Assembly: GCA_022616515.1 (NCBI GenBank)
Contig: JAKEEQ010000353.1
Coordinates: 1 to 34,827 of the forward strand
Length of the DNA stretch: 34,827 nt
Source of the DNA: Chloroflexota bacterium
GTDB lineage: Bacteria; Chloroflexota; Anaerolineae; Aggregatilineales; J027
Direction of reading: 5' to 3'
Shown: piece by piece, positions 10,527 to 17,772 of the stretch
Position numbering within the stretch: position 1 is the first letter of the stretch
Layout of the letters: every line of letters starts with the position of its first letter
The notes under the pieces: generated by a model
Told to the model about the DNA's origin: nothing
The model's database searches: none
The model's input: only the letters and a program-made list of their open reading frames with translations
Translations under genes and position numbers: made by a program

Positions 10527-10884
10527 TGAACCAATGTTTCCAGTAGAGGTTTATTACACAGAAACGTTTAAGAAAGATGTTAAACGACTCAAAAAGCGGT
10601 ACAGAAATATTCAATCAGATTTAGACCCGTTCCTTGATAAATTAAAAAAAGGTGTTTTTGAAGGAGACGAAATTCAGGGTTTTGAGGAGGAAAAGGTTTA
10701 CAAAGCACGCGTCCCTAACTCAGACGCCAAACGTGGGAAGAGTGGAGGTTACAGAGTAATTTATTACATCAAAAGTGATGATGTAGTGTGGCTAATCACA
10801 ATGTATTCAAAATCTGATCAACCTGATATATCTGATTACCAAATTCTTGCAATAATTGAAGAACAGGTGAATGTGGATCGATAG
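10519..10884 (+). CDS. RelE/ParE-family toxin
   Basis: A 121-aa protein matching the RelE/ParE/HigB fold by pattern. FKKDVKRLKKRY is the N-terminal basic helix, LDPFLDKLKKG follows, and then come NSDAKRGKSGGYRVIYY and ITMYSKSDQPDIS, typical of the RelE-like subgroup that cleaves mRNA on the ribosome. The basic residues and the GGYRVIYY strand are intact, so it may be active. The ATG at 10519 was chosen because GGGA lies about 9 bases upstream; TTG 10516 and ATG 10534 are alternatives. It overlaps the 300-aa partner, implying coupled translation. There is no small ribbon-helix-helix or HTH antitoxin on either side, so the large upstream gene is the only candidate partner. Confidence 0.8.
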   Translation: MTDEPMFPVEVYYTETFKKDVKRLKKRYRNIQSDLDPFLDKLKKGVFEGDEIQGFEEEKVYKARVPNSDAKRGKSGGYRVIYYIKSDDVVWLITMYSKSDQPDISDYQILAIIEEQVNVDR

Positions 10885-10912
10885 CGAAATTTAGAATCCC
10901 TATTTGGAAAAC

Positions 10913-11782
10913 TTACTTCATTTTCTCCTTCAAATATGAGTTTAGATCGGAAATGTCTACTCCAATTCTGATTGCTTCAACAAGAAACTCGAAATAGTTG
11001 TCAGCCTCAAACGTACCGGACAATATCAAGCTTCGGCTAGTCTGAAAACCTTTAATGAAGTACTCAGGCAATAATCTGTTTTTCTTTACCAAATCGTAAA
11101 TGAAATCAGGAATATTGGGGTACAAACTATCAGCTATGCTACCTTTGACCGTGTAAACATCAAAGATTATTTCGGCAATTGCTAGAGCCTCACTATCAAA
11201 GTTGATTGACAAAGTATCTGTTGCACGTAAACCTGCTTCCATTTCCTCGACAGGTAATCCTCGATGCGCAAAATATCGCAATACTTGTGCCCGTTCAATA
11301 GGGCCAAGCTTCTTAGCATCTATCTTGCGGGCAATTGCTCTAAGCTGTTGTTCTATTTCTTCATGTTTGGAGAGATTAATGACTATTGCTGCATCGCGGA
11401 GTATGAATTCATCTTGTGAAGCCAAAGAAATTGAACCATATAGTAACACATATGAGATTAAAGCTACCCACGCGATTGAAAAAAGCAGAAAGGTCTCAAA
11501 CTGCCAAGATACTGCAAAGGTAGCAAGTAAACCCCCTGATAGAGCAACCACTGCTTCCCCAATATTTTGTGTACGATGGTATAGAAACAGCGCAGAGAAA
11601 AAAACAATCATTGTAATACAACCAACCATAAATTCTGAGGAAACTAATGCAATAAGTGAAAATAGTGAAAATACAATAAGCATCATTGAAACCGCACCCG
11701 GAGCAAGTTTATAGGCTGCCTGTATTGCTGCTCTCAGGGCTATCAGCACATCTTTGCTTGACTCTTTAATTTCCTCACTCAT
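10913..11782 (-). CDS. Hypothetical membrane protein
   Basis: A 289-aa protein that I do not recognise. Residues about 28-130 contain four hydrophobic segments (around SMMLIVFSLFSLIALV, FMVGCITMIVFFSALFLY, AVVALSGGLLATFAV and LLFSIAWVALISYVLLYG). The C-terminal half, about 150 residues, is soluble and helical, with LGPIERAQVLRYFAHRGLP and ITH-like repeats of charged helices but no catalytic motif. It is convergent with the toxin gene and divergent from the next small membrane-anchored protein. The DNA is AT-rich like both neighbours. An AAGAGGA lies rather far (15 bases) before the ATG at 11782, so the start is only fairly sure. Confidence 0.7.
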   Translation of the reverse strand: MSEEIKESSKDVLIALRAAIQAAYKLAPGAVSMMLIVFSLFSLIALVSSEFMVGCITMIVFFSALFLYHRTQNIGEAVVALSGGLLATFAVSWQFETFLLFSIAWVALISYVLLYGSISLASQDEFILRDAAIVINLSKHEEIEQQLRAIARKIDAKKLGPIERAQVLRYFAHRGLPVEEMEAGLRATDTLSINFDSEALAIAEIIFDVYTVKGSIADSLYPNIPDFIYDLVKKNRLLPEYFIKGFQTSRSLILSGTFEADNYFEFLVEAIRIGVDISDLNSYLKEKMK

Positions 11783-11977
11783 ACTATTTCTTATGTATCC
11801 TCTTTTCGCTGATCTTATAAAAGTATAATGAAATTGAAGTGAGCGGATAATACCAATATTTAGGGGTTCCTCACCATATCATCAGAGTACTGCTCGTTTG
11901 TAAAAGTTACAAAGCCCCTAATTTTGGGACTTATATCAGAAGAGGATAGGTAATTAGTATATGAGATAGGAGGCAAA

Positions 11978-12412
11978 ATGAATTTGTCAGACATTGTTTT
12001 GAATGTTGCCACACTTATAATCGGTGGAATAGGTGGAGCATATCTCCATCATCAATTCACGCAACACCGTGAACGTCAAGACCGTAAGGATAAACGTAGA
12101 CTTGAGAAGAAAACGACTCTTGTTTTGCTGATGGAGCAGCTTCTTGACTATGATCGGCGCTTAAGTGAGGTAGTAGAAAATAACACACTCTTAGCCAGCA
12201 TGGGCGACTATCCCTCAAAAGGCATAACAATGAAACTTGAGCTAGATGCTCTTTTAAACAAGGTGAAAGACCCCACCCTCAACAGCCTATCCAAAGAAAC
12301 GTCTAAATCCCCTGCCCTAAGTGATATCTTGGTCCACCTCAGTGCTATAAACTTGAAGGCAATCGAATATCTGCGAGATAAAATCCACGAGTTCGAACAT
12401 GACGAAATTTAG
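11978..12412 (+). CDS. Small membrane-anchored coiled-coil protein
   Basis: A 144-aa protein with one N-terminal membrane helix (about residues 4-24, VLNVATLIIGGIGGAYLHH). A strongly basic charged stretch follows (HRERQDRKDKRRLEKK), placing the rest in the cytosol, and then predicted helices. No family is recognised. A strong GGAGG site lies 5 bases before the ATG. The gap 11783-11977 between it and the divergent membrane protein must hold both promoters; it is AT-rich and no single hexamer pair stands out. A terminator hairpin follows at 12447. As an anchored small protein beside a toxin-like pair it could belong to a mobile or defence cassette, but nothing in its sequence proves that. Confidence 0.7.
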   Translation: MNLSDIVLNVATLIIGGIGGAYLHHQFTQHRERQDRKDKRRLEKKTTLVLLMEQLLDYDRRLSEVVENNTLLASMGDYPSKGITMKLELDALLNKVKDPTLNSLSKETSKSPALSDILVHLSAINLKAIEYLRDKIHEFEHDEI

Positions 12413-12446
12413 TATAAGTCGGAGGGACTGAAGCGGATGAGTTGAA

Positions 12447-12474
12447 GGGCCACATCTCCGAACATGGCCCTTTT
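12447..12474 (+). terminator. Rho-independent terminator
   Basis: GGGCCA (12447-12452) pairs with TGGCCC (12465-12470), directly followed by TTTT. It ends the transcript of the small anchored protein 34 bases after its stop codon. Confidence 0.65.
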
Positions 12475-12488
12475 ACAGTAAACTGTAA
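12473..12488. promoter_or_regulatory. Perfect dyad before the acetyltransferase gene
   Basis: TTACAGT-AA-ACTGTAA is a perfect 7-base dyad ending 23 bases before the ATG at 12512. It overlaps the T-run of the preceding terminator. The spacing fits a repressor operator at the promoter of the GNAT gene, but no -10/-35 pair is clear and no regulator is encoded next to it. Confidence 0.35.
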
Positions 12489-12511
12489 CAATATAAAGCG
12501 ATAAGGACTAT

Positions 12512-13003
12512 ATGATGTCTATTTTGTTCGAGCCTGCCACTACAGATGATGCTGATGCACTGGTTCGGGTGGCGGTTGCGGCATTTCACCATGACTCCAT
12601 TCTTTATCCCCACATCGAGGTGGGTGGTCCACCGGGTTACGATTCTCCGGCTGTCATGCGACAGAAGATCATGCAGGACATATGCTACAAAATCGTTGAG
12701 GCCACTCACATTATTGGTGGCATTGTCCTATTTGCAAAGACCGGTGAACATTACCACCTTGATCTGATCTTCATTCATCCAGAGCATCACAATCGCGGTA
12801 TCGGCACTCAAGCAATGAGCTTTATTGAGAACGAGCACCCTGCAACCCGATGGTCGCTCGATACCCCTATATGGGCAATACGAAACATCCATTTCTATGA
12901 GAAATCAGGCTATCAAAAAATGGGGGAATTTGAGGATAGTGACACTCGGCTGATTGCCTTTGAGAAGCAACTCTCGCCCAAATTCCCAAAAGATAGCTTG
13001 TGA
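12512..13003 (+). CDS. GNAT-family N-acetyltransferase
   Basis: A 163-aa protein with the GNAT layout: an N-terminal substrate-facing part (PATTDDADALVRVAVAAF), central strands (IIGGIVLFAKTGEHYHLDLIFIHPEH), motif A HNRGIGTQAM that binds acetyl-CoA, and a C-terminal AIRNIHFYEKSGYQKMGEFE. In motif A the usual Arg/Gln is replaced by His, which is a common variation. The acceptor cannot be read from sequence. AAGGAC lies about 5 bases before the first of two adjacent ATG codons (12512 and 12515). The gene stands alone, between terminators or hairpins on both sides. Confidence 0.85.
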   Translation: MMSILFEPATTDDADALVRVAVAAFHHDSILYPHIEVGGPPGYDSPAVMRQKIMQDICYKIVEATHIIGGIVLFAKTGEHYHLDLIFIHPEHHNRGIGTQAMSFIENEHPATRWSLDTPIWAIRNIHFYEKSGYQKMGEFEDSDTRLIAFEKQLSPKFPKDSL

Positions 13004-13149
13004 ATTACACCGACGTTGGTTCGCTGACCGGAACCGTCGCCGATTTGCGCTCCTCCTGAAAGCGCCCGAAACGGTCCAGCACATTTTCCAGCATAGGGCA
13101 CATAAGCAACGCACCCGATTAAAATCAGGCGCTTTGAAAGGCGAAATCC

Positions 13150-13218
13150 ACTAAAGGGATTCAAAAGAGTGCCTTCAGTGCACTTTAGTTTTCATAGCCG
13201 GGGAATTTATTCTCCGGC
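13150..13218. other. Gap with stacked inverted repeats
   Basis: The 316-base gap 13004-13319 has no supportable gene. It contains ACTAAAG (13150-13156) pairing with CTTTAGT (13183-13189) around an inner AGTGC/GCACT stem. A 10-pair hairpin follows, GCCGGGGAAT-TT-ATTCTCCGGC (13197-13218). These could be the terminator of the GNAT gene, a small structured RNA or a leader of the GyrI-like gene. There is no clear T-run. Confidence 0.4.
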
Positions 13219-13319
13219 GGCTTGCAGGCCCATAACTGGCGAAGGTGCGCCGGAAAACTCCATTGCTGACATTGGATGTCAAGAATGAGGCATATCATGA
13301 TAGATGAGAGGAGGATCAC

Positions 13320-13928
13320 ATGGATTTGAAACAGGACCTCAAACATCTGTATAACCCACCAACCAAGACAGTGGGCGTGGTGGATGTGCCGCCGCTGAAT
13401 TATCTCCTGATTGACGGGGAAGGCGATCCGAATACATCGCAGGTCTACGCGAAGGCGGTAACGGCGCTGTATAATCTGGCGTATGGCATCCGCGCCATCA
13501 GCAAAGATCAGGGGCAGGTTTTCACGGTGATGCCGCTCGAAGGATTGTGGGACCTCAATGAAACCCCGGCAGACTTCCTCATCACCTCGGAGGATAAGGC
13601 CACATTCAAGTGGACGATGATGATTGCCCAGCCACCGCATATCACCACAAAATTGGTGGAAGAAGCCCGCGAAACGGTCCATCGCAAGAAGAATCCGCTG
13701 CTGCTGGATTACATCCGCTTCGAAACATACGAAGAGGGCGAAGCGGTGCAGATCATGCACATTGGCCCCTACTCGGAAGAAGGCCCCACCGTCGAACTGC
13801 TGCACCGGACCATCGACGAGAATGGCTGGCAGTTGGCGAAGCGGCATCACGAAATCTACCTGAGCCAGCCAGACCGGGTCGTGCCGGAAAAAATGAAAAC
13901 GATTATTCGCCAGCCGTTTAGCCGTTAA
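13320..13928 (+). CDS. GyrI-like small-molecule-binding protein
   Basis: A 202-aa protein of the stand-alone GyrI-like (SOUL/AraC-effector-type) family. The opening MDLKQDLKHLYNPP and VVDVPPLNYLLIDGEGDPN are the family hallmark. YAKAVTALYNLAYGIR, PLEGLWDL and the C-terminal GEAVQIMHIGPYSEE follow. Relatives bind small hydrophobic or cationic molecules, and some hydrolyse cyclopropanoid compounds. No DNA-binding domain is attached, so it is more likely a binding protein or hydrolase than a regulator. GGAGG sits 6-10 bases before the ATG. A strong terminator follows at 13942, so it is expressed alone. Confidence 0.85.
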   Translation: MDLKQDLKHLYNPPTKTVGVVDVPPLNYLLIDGEGDPNTSQVYAKAVTALYNLAYGIRAISKDQGQVFTVMPLEGLWDLNETPADFLITSEDKATFKWTMMIAQPPHITTKLVEEARETVHRKKNPLLLDYIRFETYEEGEAVQIMHIGPYSEEGPTVELLHRTIDENGWQLAKRHHEIYLSQPDRVVPEKMKTIIRQPFSR

Positions 13929-13941
13929 ACAGCCCAAAAGT

Positions 13942-13966
13942 TGCCGGGTTGCATGCCCGGCATTTT
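13942..13966 (+). terminator. Rho-independent terminator
   Basis: TGCCGGG (13942-13948) and CCCGGCA (13956-13962) enclose a 7-base loop and are followed by TTTT. It ends the GyrI-like transcript 14 bases after the stop codon. Confidence 0.75.
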
Positions 13967-13994
13967 ACCCCCTACATTGAGAGTTATTCTGGTC

Positions 13995-14000
13995 TATAAT
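13995..14000 (+). promoter_or_regulatory. -10 box of the PIN-toxin module
   Basis: A perfect TATAAT sits 33 bases before the ATG at 14034. No convincing -35 lies at the right distance. Its position argues that the true start of the next gene is 14034 and not a TTG at 13941, which lies inside the upstream terminator. Confidence 0.4.
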
Positions 14001-14033
14001 ACCCCGGTAGACTCATCCCAATTGCTGGCCTTT

Positions 14034-14795
14034 ATGAAAACCCGAACCATCACGATGACCCTTGAGGGCGACATCCAACTCTATCATTACGCGGAAGCGG
14101 TGCGCCGCTTTGCGAACATGGTCAGCCTCCTGTCGCAGGAAGTGGCGACCGGGGTTGAGATTCGGTGGATGCTCCGAGACCTGAAGCGCAGCAATGGCAC
14201 GGCGCGGATTGTGGGCGAACACGAAGCAGGCAGGCGCGTTGAAGATGTGGTGAATGCCTTCGAGCGGGTGGCGGACTGCATGTTAAAACGCGAACGAATC
14301 CCCTTCAGCCAGAGTATCGCGTTTGAGGCGATGAAACTCGTGCGGCTGATTGGTCCGCAGATTACCGCGATACGATTTGAGATGCCGTATTCGACTGTGA
14401 ATATTTCGGGGAATATCCAGCAGGTAATCGACCTTGAACTGTCGGGGCCGCTGTTGTCGCTGGGCACAGTCAAGGGCTATGTGCAGTCGATTACCAACCG
14501 GGGCGATTTACACTTCACGCTGTATGATGCGATATATGACGAGCCGGTTCACTGCTATGTGAACCCGGAACAGGCCGAACTCCTGCGCGACCTCTGGGCC
14601 AAGCGAGTACATGTCACCGGGCGCGTGACACGCGATGTGGAGACGGCACGGGTGGTAAAGGTAACCGACATCACCGAGATACATGTTGAGACAATCAAAG
14701 GTTCTTATAAACGGGCACGGGGTATTCTGTACGAAAAAGTGCCGGAAGAACCAGCCGAAATGACGATAAGACGGATTCGAAATGGCGAAGACTAG
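14034..14795 (+). CDS. Putative antitoxin-like partner of a PIN-domain toxin
   Basis: A 253-aa protein when started at ATG 14034. The longer frame from 13941 crosses a terminator and a -10 box and is rejected, although no clear ribosome site precedes 14034. It opens with a strand and helix (TITMTLEGDIQLYHYAEAVRRF). A strand VEIRWMLRDLKRSNGTARIV, a helical middle and QITAIRFEMP follow. A beta module comes next: VKGYVQSITNRGDLHFTL, then VHCYVNPEQAELLRDLWAKR, VHVTGRVTRDVE and VKVTDITEIHV. This succession parallels the protein at 9624-10526, segment for segment. It overlaps the PIN gene by 14 bases, the standard antitoxin position, but lacks a recognisable DNA-binding domain. Function is inferred from context only. 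Confidence 0.75.
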   Translation: MKTRTITMTLEGDIQLYHYAEAVRRFANMVSLLSQEVATGVEIRWMLRDLKRSNGTARIVGEHEAGRRVEDVVNAFERVADCMLKRERIPFSQSIAFEAMKLVRLIGPQITAIRFEMPYSTVNISGNIQQVIDLELSGPLLSLGTVKGYVQSITNRGDLHFTLYDAIYDEPVHCYVNPEQAELLRDLWAKRVHVTGRVTRDVETARVVKVTDITEIHVETIKGSYKRARGILYEKVPEEPAEMTIRRIRNGED

Positions 14796-15243
14796 TTATA
14801 TTTACTGCGACAGCAATGTATTCCTGGCGTACTTTAATGAAGAAGATGCCAGAGTGGATTTGCTGGATACCCTGTTTGAGGAAATCAAAAAAGACCCCAT
14901 GCGCCGCATTCTGACCTCATCGATTACCATTGTGGAGGTGGCGGAGGCGGTATCCGGCTATCAGCAGCGGATTAACCTTAAGCGGCTTGATTCATTCTGG
15001 GCAGACCGTAATTTGCTCGAATTTGCGGATTTTCACGAACGGATTGCCCATCAGGCACGTCATTTGACATGGTTGGCCGCAGAAAGCGGTATGAGTCTCA
15101 AGAGCAGTGACGCCATGCATCTGGCCTCGGCATTGATGTTCGGGGCAAAAGAGTTTTTGACCTACGATAATTTGATGCAATTCGCGGACATCACCGGGTT
15201 GGACATCAAAGAGCCGTATGTCAACCAGCCCCGATTGCTCTAA
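14782..15243 (+). CDS. PIN-domain ribonuclease toxin (VapC-like)
   Basis: A 153-aa single-domain PIN protein. The four acidic metal-binding positions are visible: Asp10 in YCDSNVFLAYF, Glu52 in TIVEVAEAV, Asp110 in LKSSDAMHLASAL and Asp129 in LTYDNLM. PIN enzymes of this size are usually toxins that cut tRNA or other RNA and are held inactive by the protein encoded just upstream. Here that neighbour is the 253-aa protein overlapping it by 14 bases, not a short VapB. All catalytic residues are intact, so it may be active. A 7-pair hairpin TGATAAG-AAGC-CTTATCA (15282-15299) follows but has no T-run. Confidence 0.88.
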   Translation: MAKTSYIYCDSNVFLAYFNEEDARVDLLDTLFEEIKKDPMRRILTSSITIVEVAEAVSGYQQRINLKRLDSFWADRNLLEFADFHERIAHQARHLTWLAAESGMSLKSSDAMHLASALMFGAKEFLTYDNLMQFADITGLDIKEPYVNQPRLL

Positions 15244-15444
15244 AGCTGCCCGGGTCGTTTTACTCATCGACAGTAATTTCGTGATAAGAAGCCTTATCAG
15301 AATTCTTTCATCCCTCAAGAATTACCCTCGTTACACTCGGCACAAAAACGCTCTTGTGAAATTGATGAGGATCAATTGTGGCAAAATGCTGGGCTGTTGT
15401 GGTTAAATTCGTTGCGCATTTAAACTTTGACGTGGGAAGTGGTG

Positions 15445-15948
15445 ATGGAGCCTATAACAATCAGCCGTATTCTATTTATTATCTGGCTACTGAATGAAAT
15501 TTTCGTTGTAATCCGATCTGACCCGGAAGATCGTGCGGCTGTCCAGCTATCCCGCTTTGAGATGGTCGCCGTTATGTTGCTGTTTGTACCGCTGTTTATT
15601 GCGCTGGATTATCCTGACTGGTTTGGGTGGATACTGGCGATTGTCCAGAGCATAGGGTTGGCACTGGAGATTGCCGGGGAAGTTCAGCTTTCGCGTTCAA
15701 AATCATTCTCCATGACGGCATCAACGCCTGAAATGTTTCAGACTACCGGGTTATATCGTTTTCTTGAGAATCCTATTTACGTGGGCATTTTGCTGCAAGT
15801 GGTGGTGTGGGCGATATGGATGCCGCTGATTCTGGTGGGTGCATGGGCGCATTACAATTTGCTGCGCAAAATGGTAACAAGCGAACGCACACACCTCGCT
15901 GAACAGGATTTTGTGCATCGCGGCGTCGACAGCTTTTTATGGAATTAG
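15445..15948 (+). CDS. ICMT/phospholipid methyltransferase-like membrane protein
   Basis: A 167-aa protein from the ATG at 15445, which has GGGAAG about 6 bases upstream; TTG 15427 is the alternative. There are four or so membrane helices: SRILFIIWLLNEIFVVI, MVAVMLLFVPLFIAL, WFGWILAIVQSIGLALEI and YVGILLQVVVWAIWMPLILV. The segment TTGLYRFLENPIYVGILL corresponds to the 'xGxYxxxRHPxYxG' signature of isoprenylcysteine or phospholipid methyltransferases, and VTSERTHLAEQDF to the later E-E-R region. His of the RHP motif is Glu here (FLENP), so SAM binding is less sure and the enzyme activity unproven. The gap 15244-15426 before it contains only one hairpin. Confidence 0.65.
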   Translation: MEPITISRILFIIWLLNEIFVVIRSDPEDRAAVQLSRFEMVAVMLLFVPLFIALDYPDWFGWILAIVQSIGLALEIAGEVQLSRSKSFSMTASTPEMFQTTGLYRFLENPIYVGILLQVVVWAIWMPLILVGAWAHYNLLRKMVTSERTHLAEQDFVHRGVDSFLWN

Positions 15949-15963
15949 GTGGTAAATCAACGG

Positions 15964-16395
15964 TCACTCTCGATGCTTGAGCAGCAACTGTTTGGCTTCG
16001 TCGAGAGTGTCGGCAAAGAAAAACTTCCGTTGATTTGGCATTATCTTCAACATATTGCGGGCGAAGATGGTCAGTGGACCACTCGCCCCTACGATAACTG
16101 TATTCCGCTGCCTCTCGTGAGCGGCATTGATCCTGCGGATAGCCGTTATAAGGGAGCCGCCTTTGGGCAGGAGATGTGTATTATTGACCATCACAACGAT
16201 GTCAACAGGGTACTCGACGGAGTCGATCAGTTCAAACTGCTTGTCCAAACTGTTCTGATAATCTGACCATGTCCAGCCATCTCTTTGATAGGTGACGATG
16301 ACCGTCTGTTTATCCTGATCCAGCCAATCAACGGTGACAATTGCTTCGGATGCGGTGTCTGGCGCAACATTTTTTTCCGGTGTCGTGTCGCTCAT
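15964..16395 (-). CDS. STAS/SpoIIAA-like protein
   Basis: A 143-aa soluble protein with alternating strands and helices: AIVTVDWLDQDKQTVIVTY, WTWSDYQNSLDKQFELI, VDIVVMVNNTHLLPKGG, NTVIVGASGPLTIFARNML, then FFFADTLDEAKQLLLKH. This matches the SpoIIAA-like/STAS fold. In phosphorylated anti-sigma antagonists the strand is followed by a Ser or Thr at the DxS position; here NNTHLL offers only a Thr, so phospho-switching is uncertain. Its role is unknown, although such proteins often report on a signalling or stress pathway. It has its own promoter (16435-16463). GGGGA lies 8 bases upstream of the ATG. It converges tail-to-tail with the ICMT-like gene. Confidence 0.7.
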   Translation of the reverse strand: MSDTTPEKNVAPDTASEAIVTVDWLDQDKQTVIVTYQRDGWTWSDYQNSLDKQFELIDSVEYPVDIVVMVNNTHLLPKGGSLITAIRRINAAHERQRNTVIVGASGPLTIFARNMLKIMPNQRKFFFADTLDEAKQLLLKHRE

Positions 16396-16434
16396 TATTC
16401 ATTCCCCACAAACGGAACTCAAACGCTGCCACCT

Positions 16435-16463
16435 ATCTTATCCCATCTGCGGGCATGGCTCAA
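16435..16463 (-). promoter_or_regulatory. Promoter of the STAS-like gene
   Basis: Read on the minus strand: TTGAGC (16463-16458), a 17-base spacer and TAAGAT (16440-16435). The predicted leader is about 33 bases to the ATG at 16395. Confidence 0.5.
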
Positions 16464-16505
16464 AAATTGAATTTTAGTATTGAGGAGGTGAAATGGCGAA
16501 CAAAT

Positions 16506-17675
16506 CTATCCCACCAGATTCGTGAATTTATTACGCATCGCGACACTTTCAACCAGTCCAATGCCAAACAGCAGAGTCACCAGTGACGACCCACCGGAAC
16601 TCACAAAGGGCAGAGTCAGTCCGGTCACGGGCAGCAGAGATAGATTCATCCCCACCGATACAAAGGTTTGAAAGAAGATGATGCCTGCCACACCATAGCA
16701 GATCAGGCTGCCAAGTGCATCACGGGCAATCGAGGCCGTATAGGTGATACGCCAGATGACGACGCCCATGAGGAAAATAACACCCGTCGCCCCGACGAAC
16801 CCCGTTTCTTCAGCGATAACACTGAAAATAAAGTCGGTATGGCGCACCCGCAGAAAACGTCCCTGCGTCTGGGTACCGTTGGCATAACCCTTGCCAATCA
16901 ACCCGCCGGAGCCAATACTGATGAGGGCCTGGTCGCGGTTGAACTGGTTGGCTTCGTTTTCTTCGGCCTCGGGATTGACAAAGGTTGTGATGCGGTCGCG
17001 CTGGTAATCCTGCAAAAGACTGGGTGTATTCCACACGAAATAAATCAGGGCCGCCCCCACCATTAAGAAGATCAGGATGTGATGAACACGCAGCCCGGCT
17101 CCCCAGATCATGGTCGCCCAGATCACGACGAAGGCAATCACATTACTCAGATTGGGCTGCAAGAAAATCAGCAGAGCAGGCACACCAACATAAATGATGG
17201 ATACGATCACCGTGCGAATTTTGCCGAGGTTTTCGTAACGTTTCGAGAGGTGATGCCCCAGGGCAATAATCAGCAGCATCTTGCCTATTTCCGACGGTTG
17301 GATGGGAATACCCACATCCAGCCAGCGCTGCGCACCCGCTGCACCTACCAACCCAACCGTTGCCACCAGACCGAGCGACACCAGCAGGAATACATAAATG
17401 TAGGATTCCAGCACACCCAGCAGGCGATAATCAATGCCGGAAAGAACCAGCACAACAAATACACCAATGATGGAATAGACGACCTGACTACGCACACGAC
17501 CGATCAAGTCGGTGTCGACAGCGTCCAGGGTGGCGCTGCGGATAAACATAATACCGATAAGTACAAGCAGCAGAGTTGCACCCAATAAAATGAAGTCAAA
17601 ATGCCGCCACAGACCGGACTGCGTCGTTGAGCGTGTGTTAGTCGCTTGTTGAATTCGAGTTTGCGAGAGGTTCAT
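16506..17675 (-). CDS. rodA: Rod-shape SEDS peptidoglycan polymerase (RodA/FtsW family)
   Basis: A 389-aa polytopic protein of the SEDS family, which polymerises lipid II into glycan strands at the membrane together with a partner class-B PBP. Characteristic stretches are GAQRWLDVGIPIQPSEIGK, GSGGLIGKGYANGTQTQ and HTDFIFSVIAEETGFVG, then the C-terminal GLTLPFVSSGGSSLV. About ten membrane helices are visible. One detail differs: the usual QPDLGT reads QPNLSN. RodA is preferred over FtsW because of the GTQTQGRFLRVRHTDFIF stretch and the overall length, but the two are hard to separate without alignment. It is the last gene of the minC-minD-minE transcript, and no Shine-Dalgarno sequence is obvious before the ATG at 17675. 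Confidence 0.9.
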   Translation of the reverse strand: MNLSQTRIQQATNTRSTTQSGLWRHFDFILLGATLLLVLIGIMFIRSATLDAVDTDLIGRVRSQVVYSIIGVFVVLVLSGIDYRLLGVLESYIYVFLLVSLGLVATVGLVGAAGAQRWLDVGIPIQPSEIGKMLLIIALGHHLSKRYENLGKIRTVIVSIIYVGVPALLIFLQPNLSNVIAFVVIWATMIWGAGLRVHHILIFLMVGAALIYFVWNTPSLLQDYQRDRITTFVNPEAEENEANQFNRDQALISIGSGGLIGKGYANGTQTQGRFLRVRHTDFIFSVIAEETGFVGATGVIFLMGVVIWRITYTASIARDALGSLICYGVAGIIFFQTFVSVGMNLSLLPVTGLTLPFVSSGGSSLVTLLFGIGLVESVAMRNKFTNLVG

Positions 17676-17717
17676 AAGCCAGACACATACTTATTCAGAA
17701 ATCAGGCATGAGAGTAG

Positions 17718-17740
17718 CTTGACGGGGGCAGTACGTCAAG
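17718..17740 (-). promoter_or_regulatory. Hairpin between minE and rodA
   Basis: CTTGACG (17718-17724) pairs with CGTCAAG (17734-17740) around a 9-base loop, 33 bases after the minE stop on the minus strand. Without a T-run it may be an attenuator or a processing site that sets rodA levels relative to min. Confidence 0.3.
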
Positions 17741-17772
17741 GCTGAAGGAGATAAAAAGATGGCAAACAGAGG

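Noticed and set aside
12905-13164. Short frames on both strands after the GNAT gene
   Set aside because: No ribosome site, no family pattern and overlap with inverted repeats.
13185-13937. Minus-strand frame of 250 codons over the GyrI-like gene
   Set aside because: The plus-strand protein has the family hallmark, a GGAGG site and a terminator; the antisense frame has none.
13941-14033. N-terminal extension of the PIN-partner gene from a TTG at 13941
   Set aside because: The region contains a strong terminator and a TATAAT, so translation from there is unlikely.
17079-17588. Plus-strand frame of 169 codons inside rodA
   Set aside because: Gln/His/Asn-rich composition typical of antisense to membrane helices.
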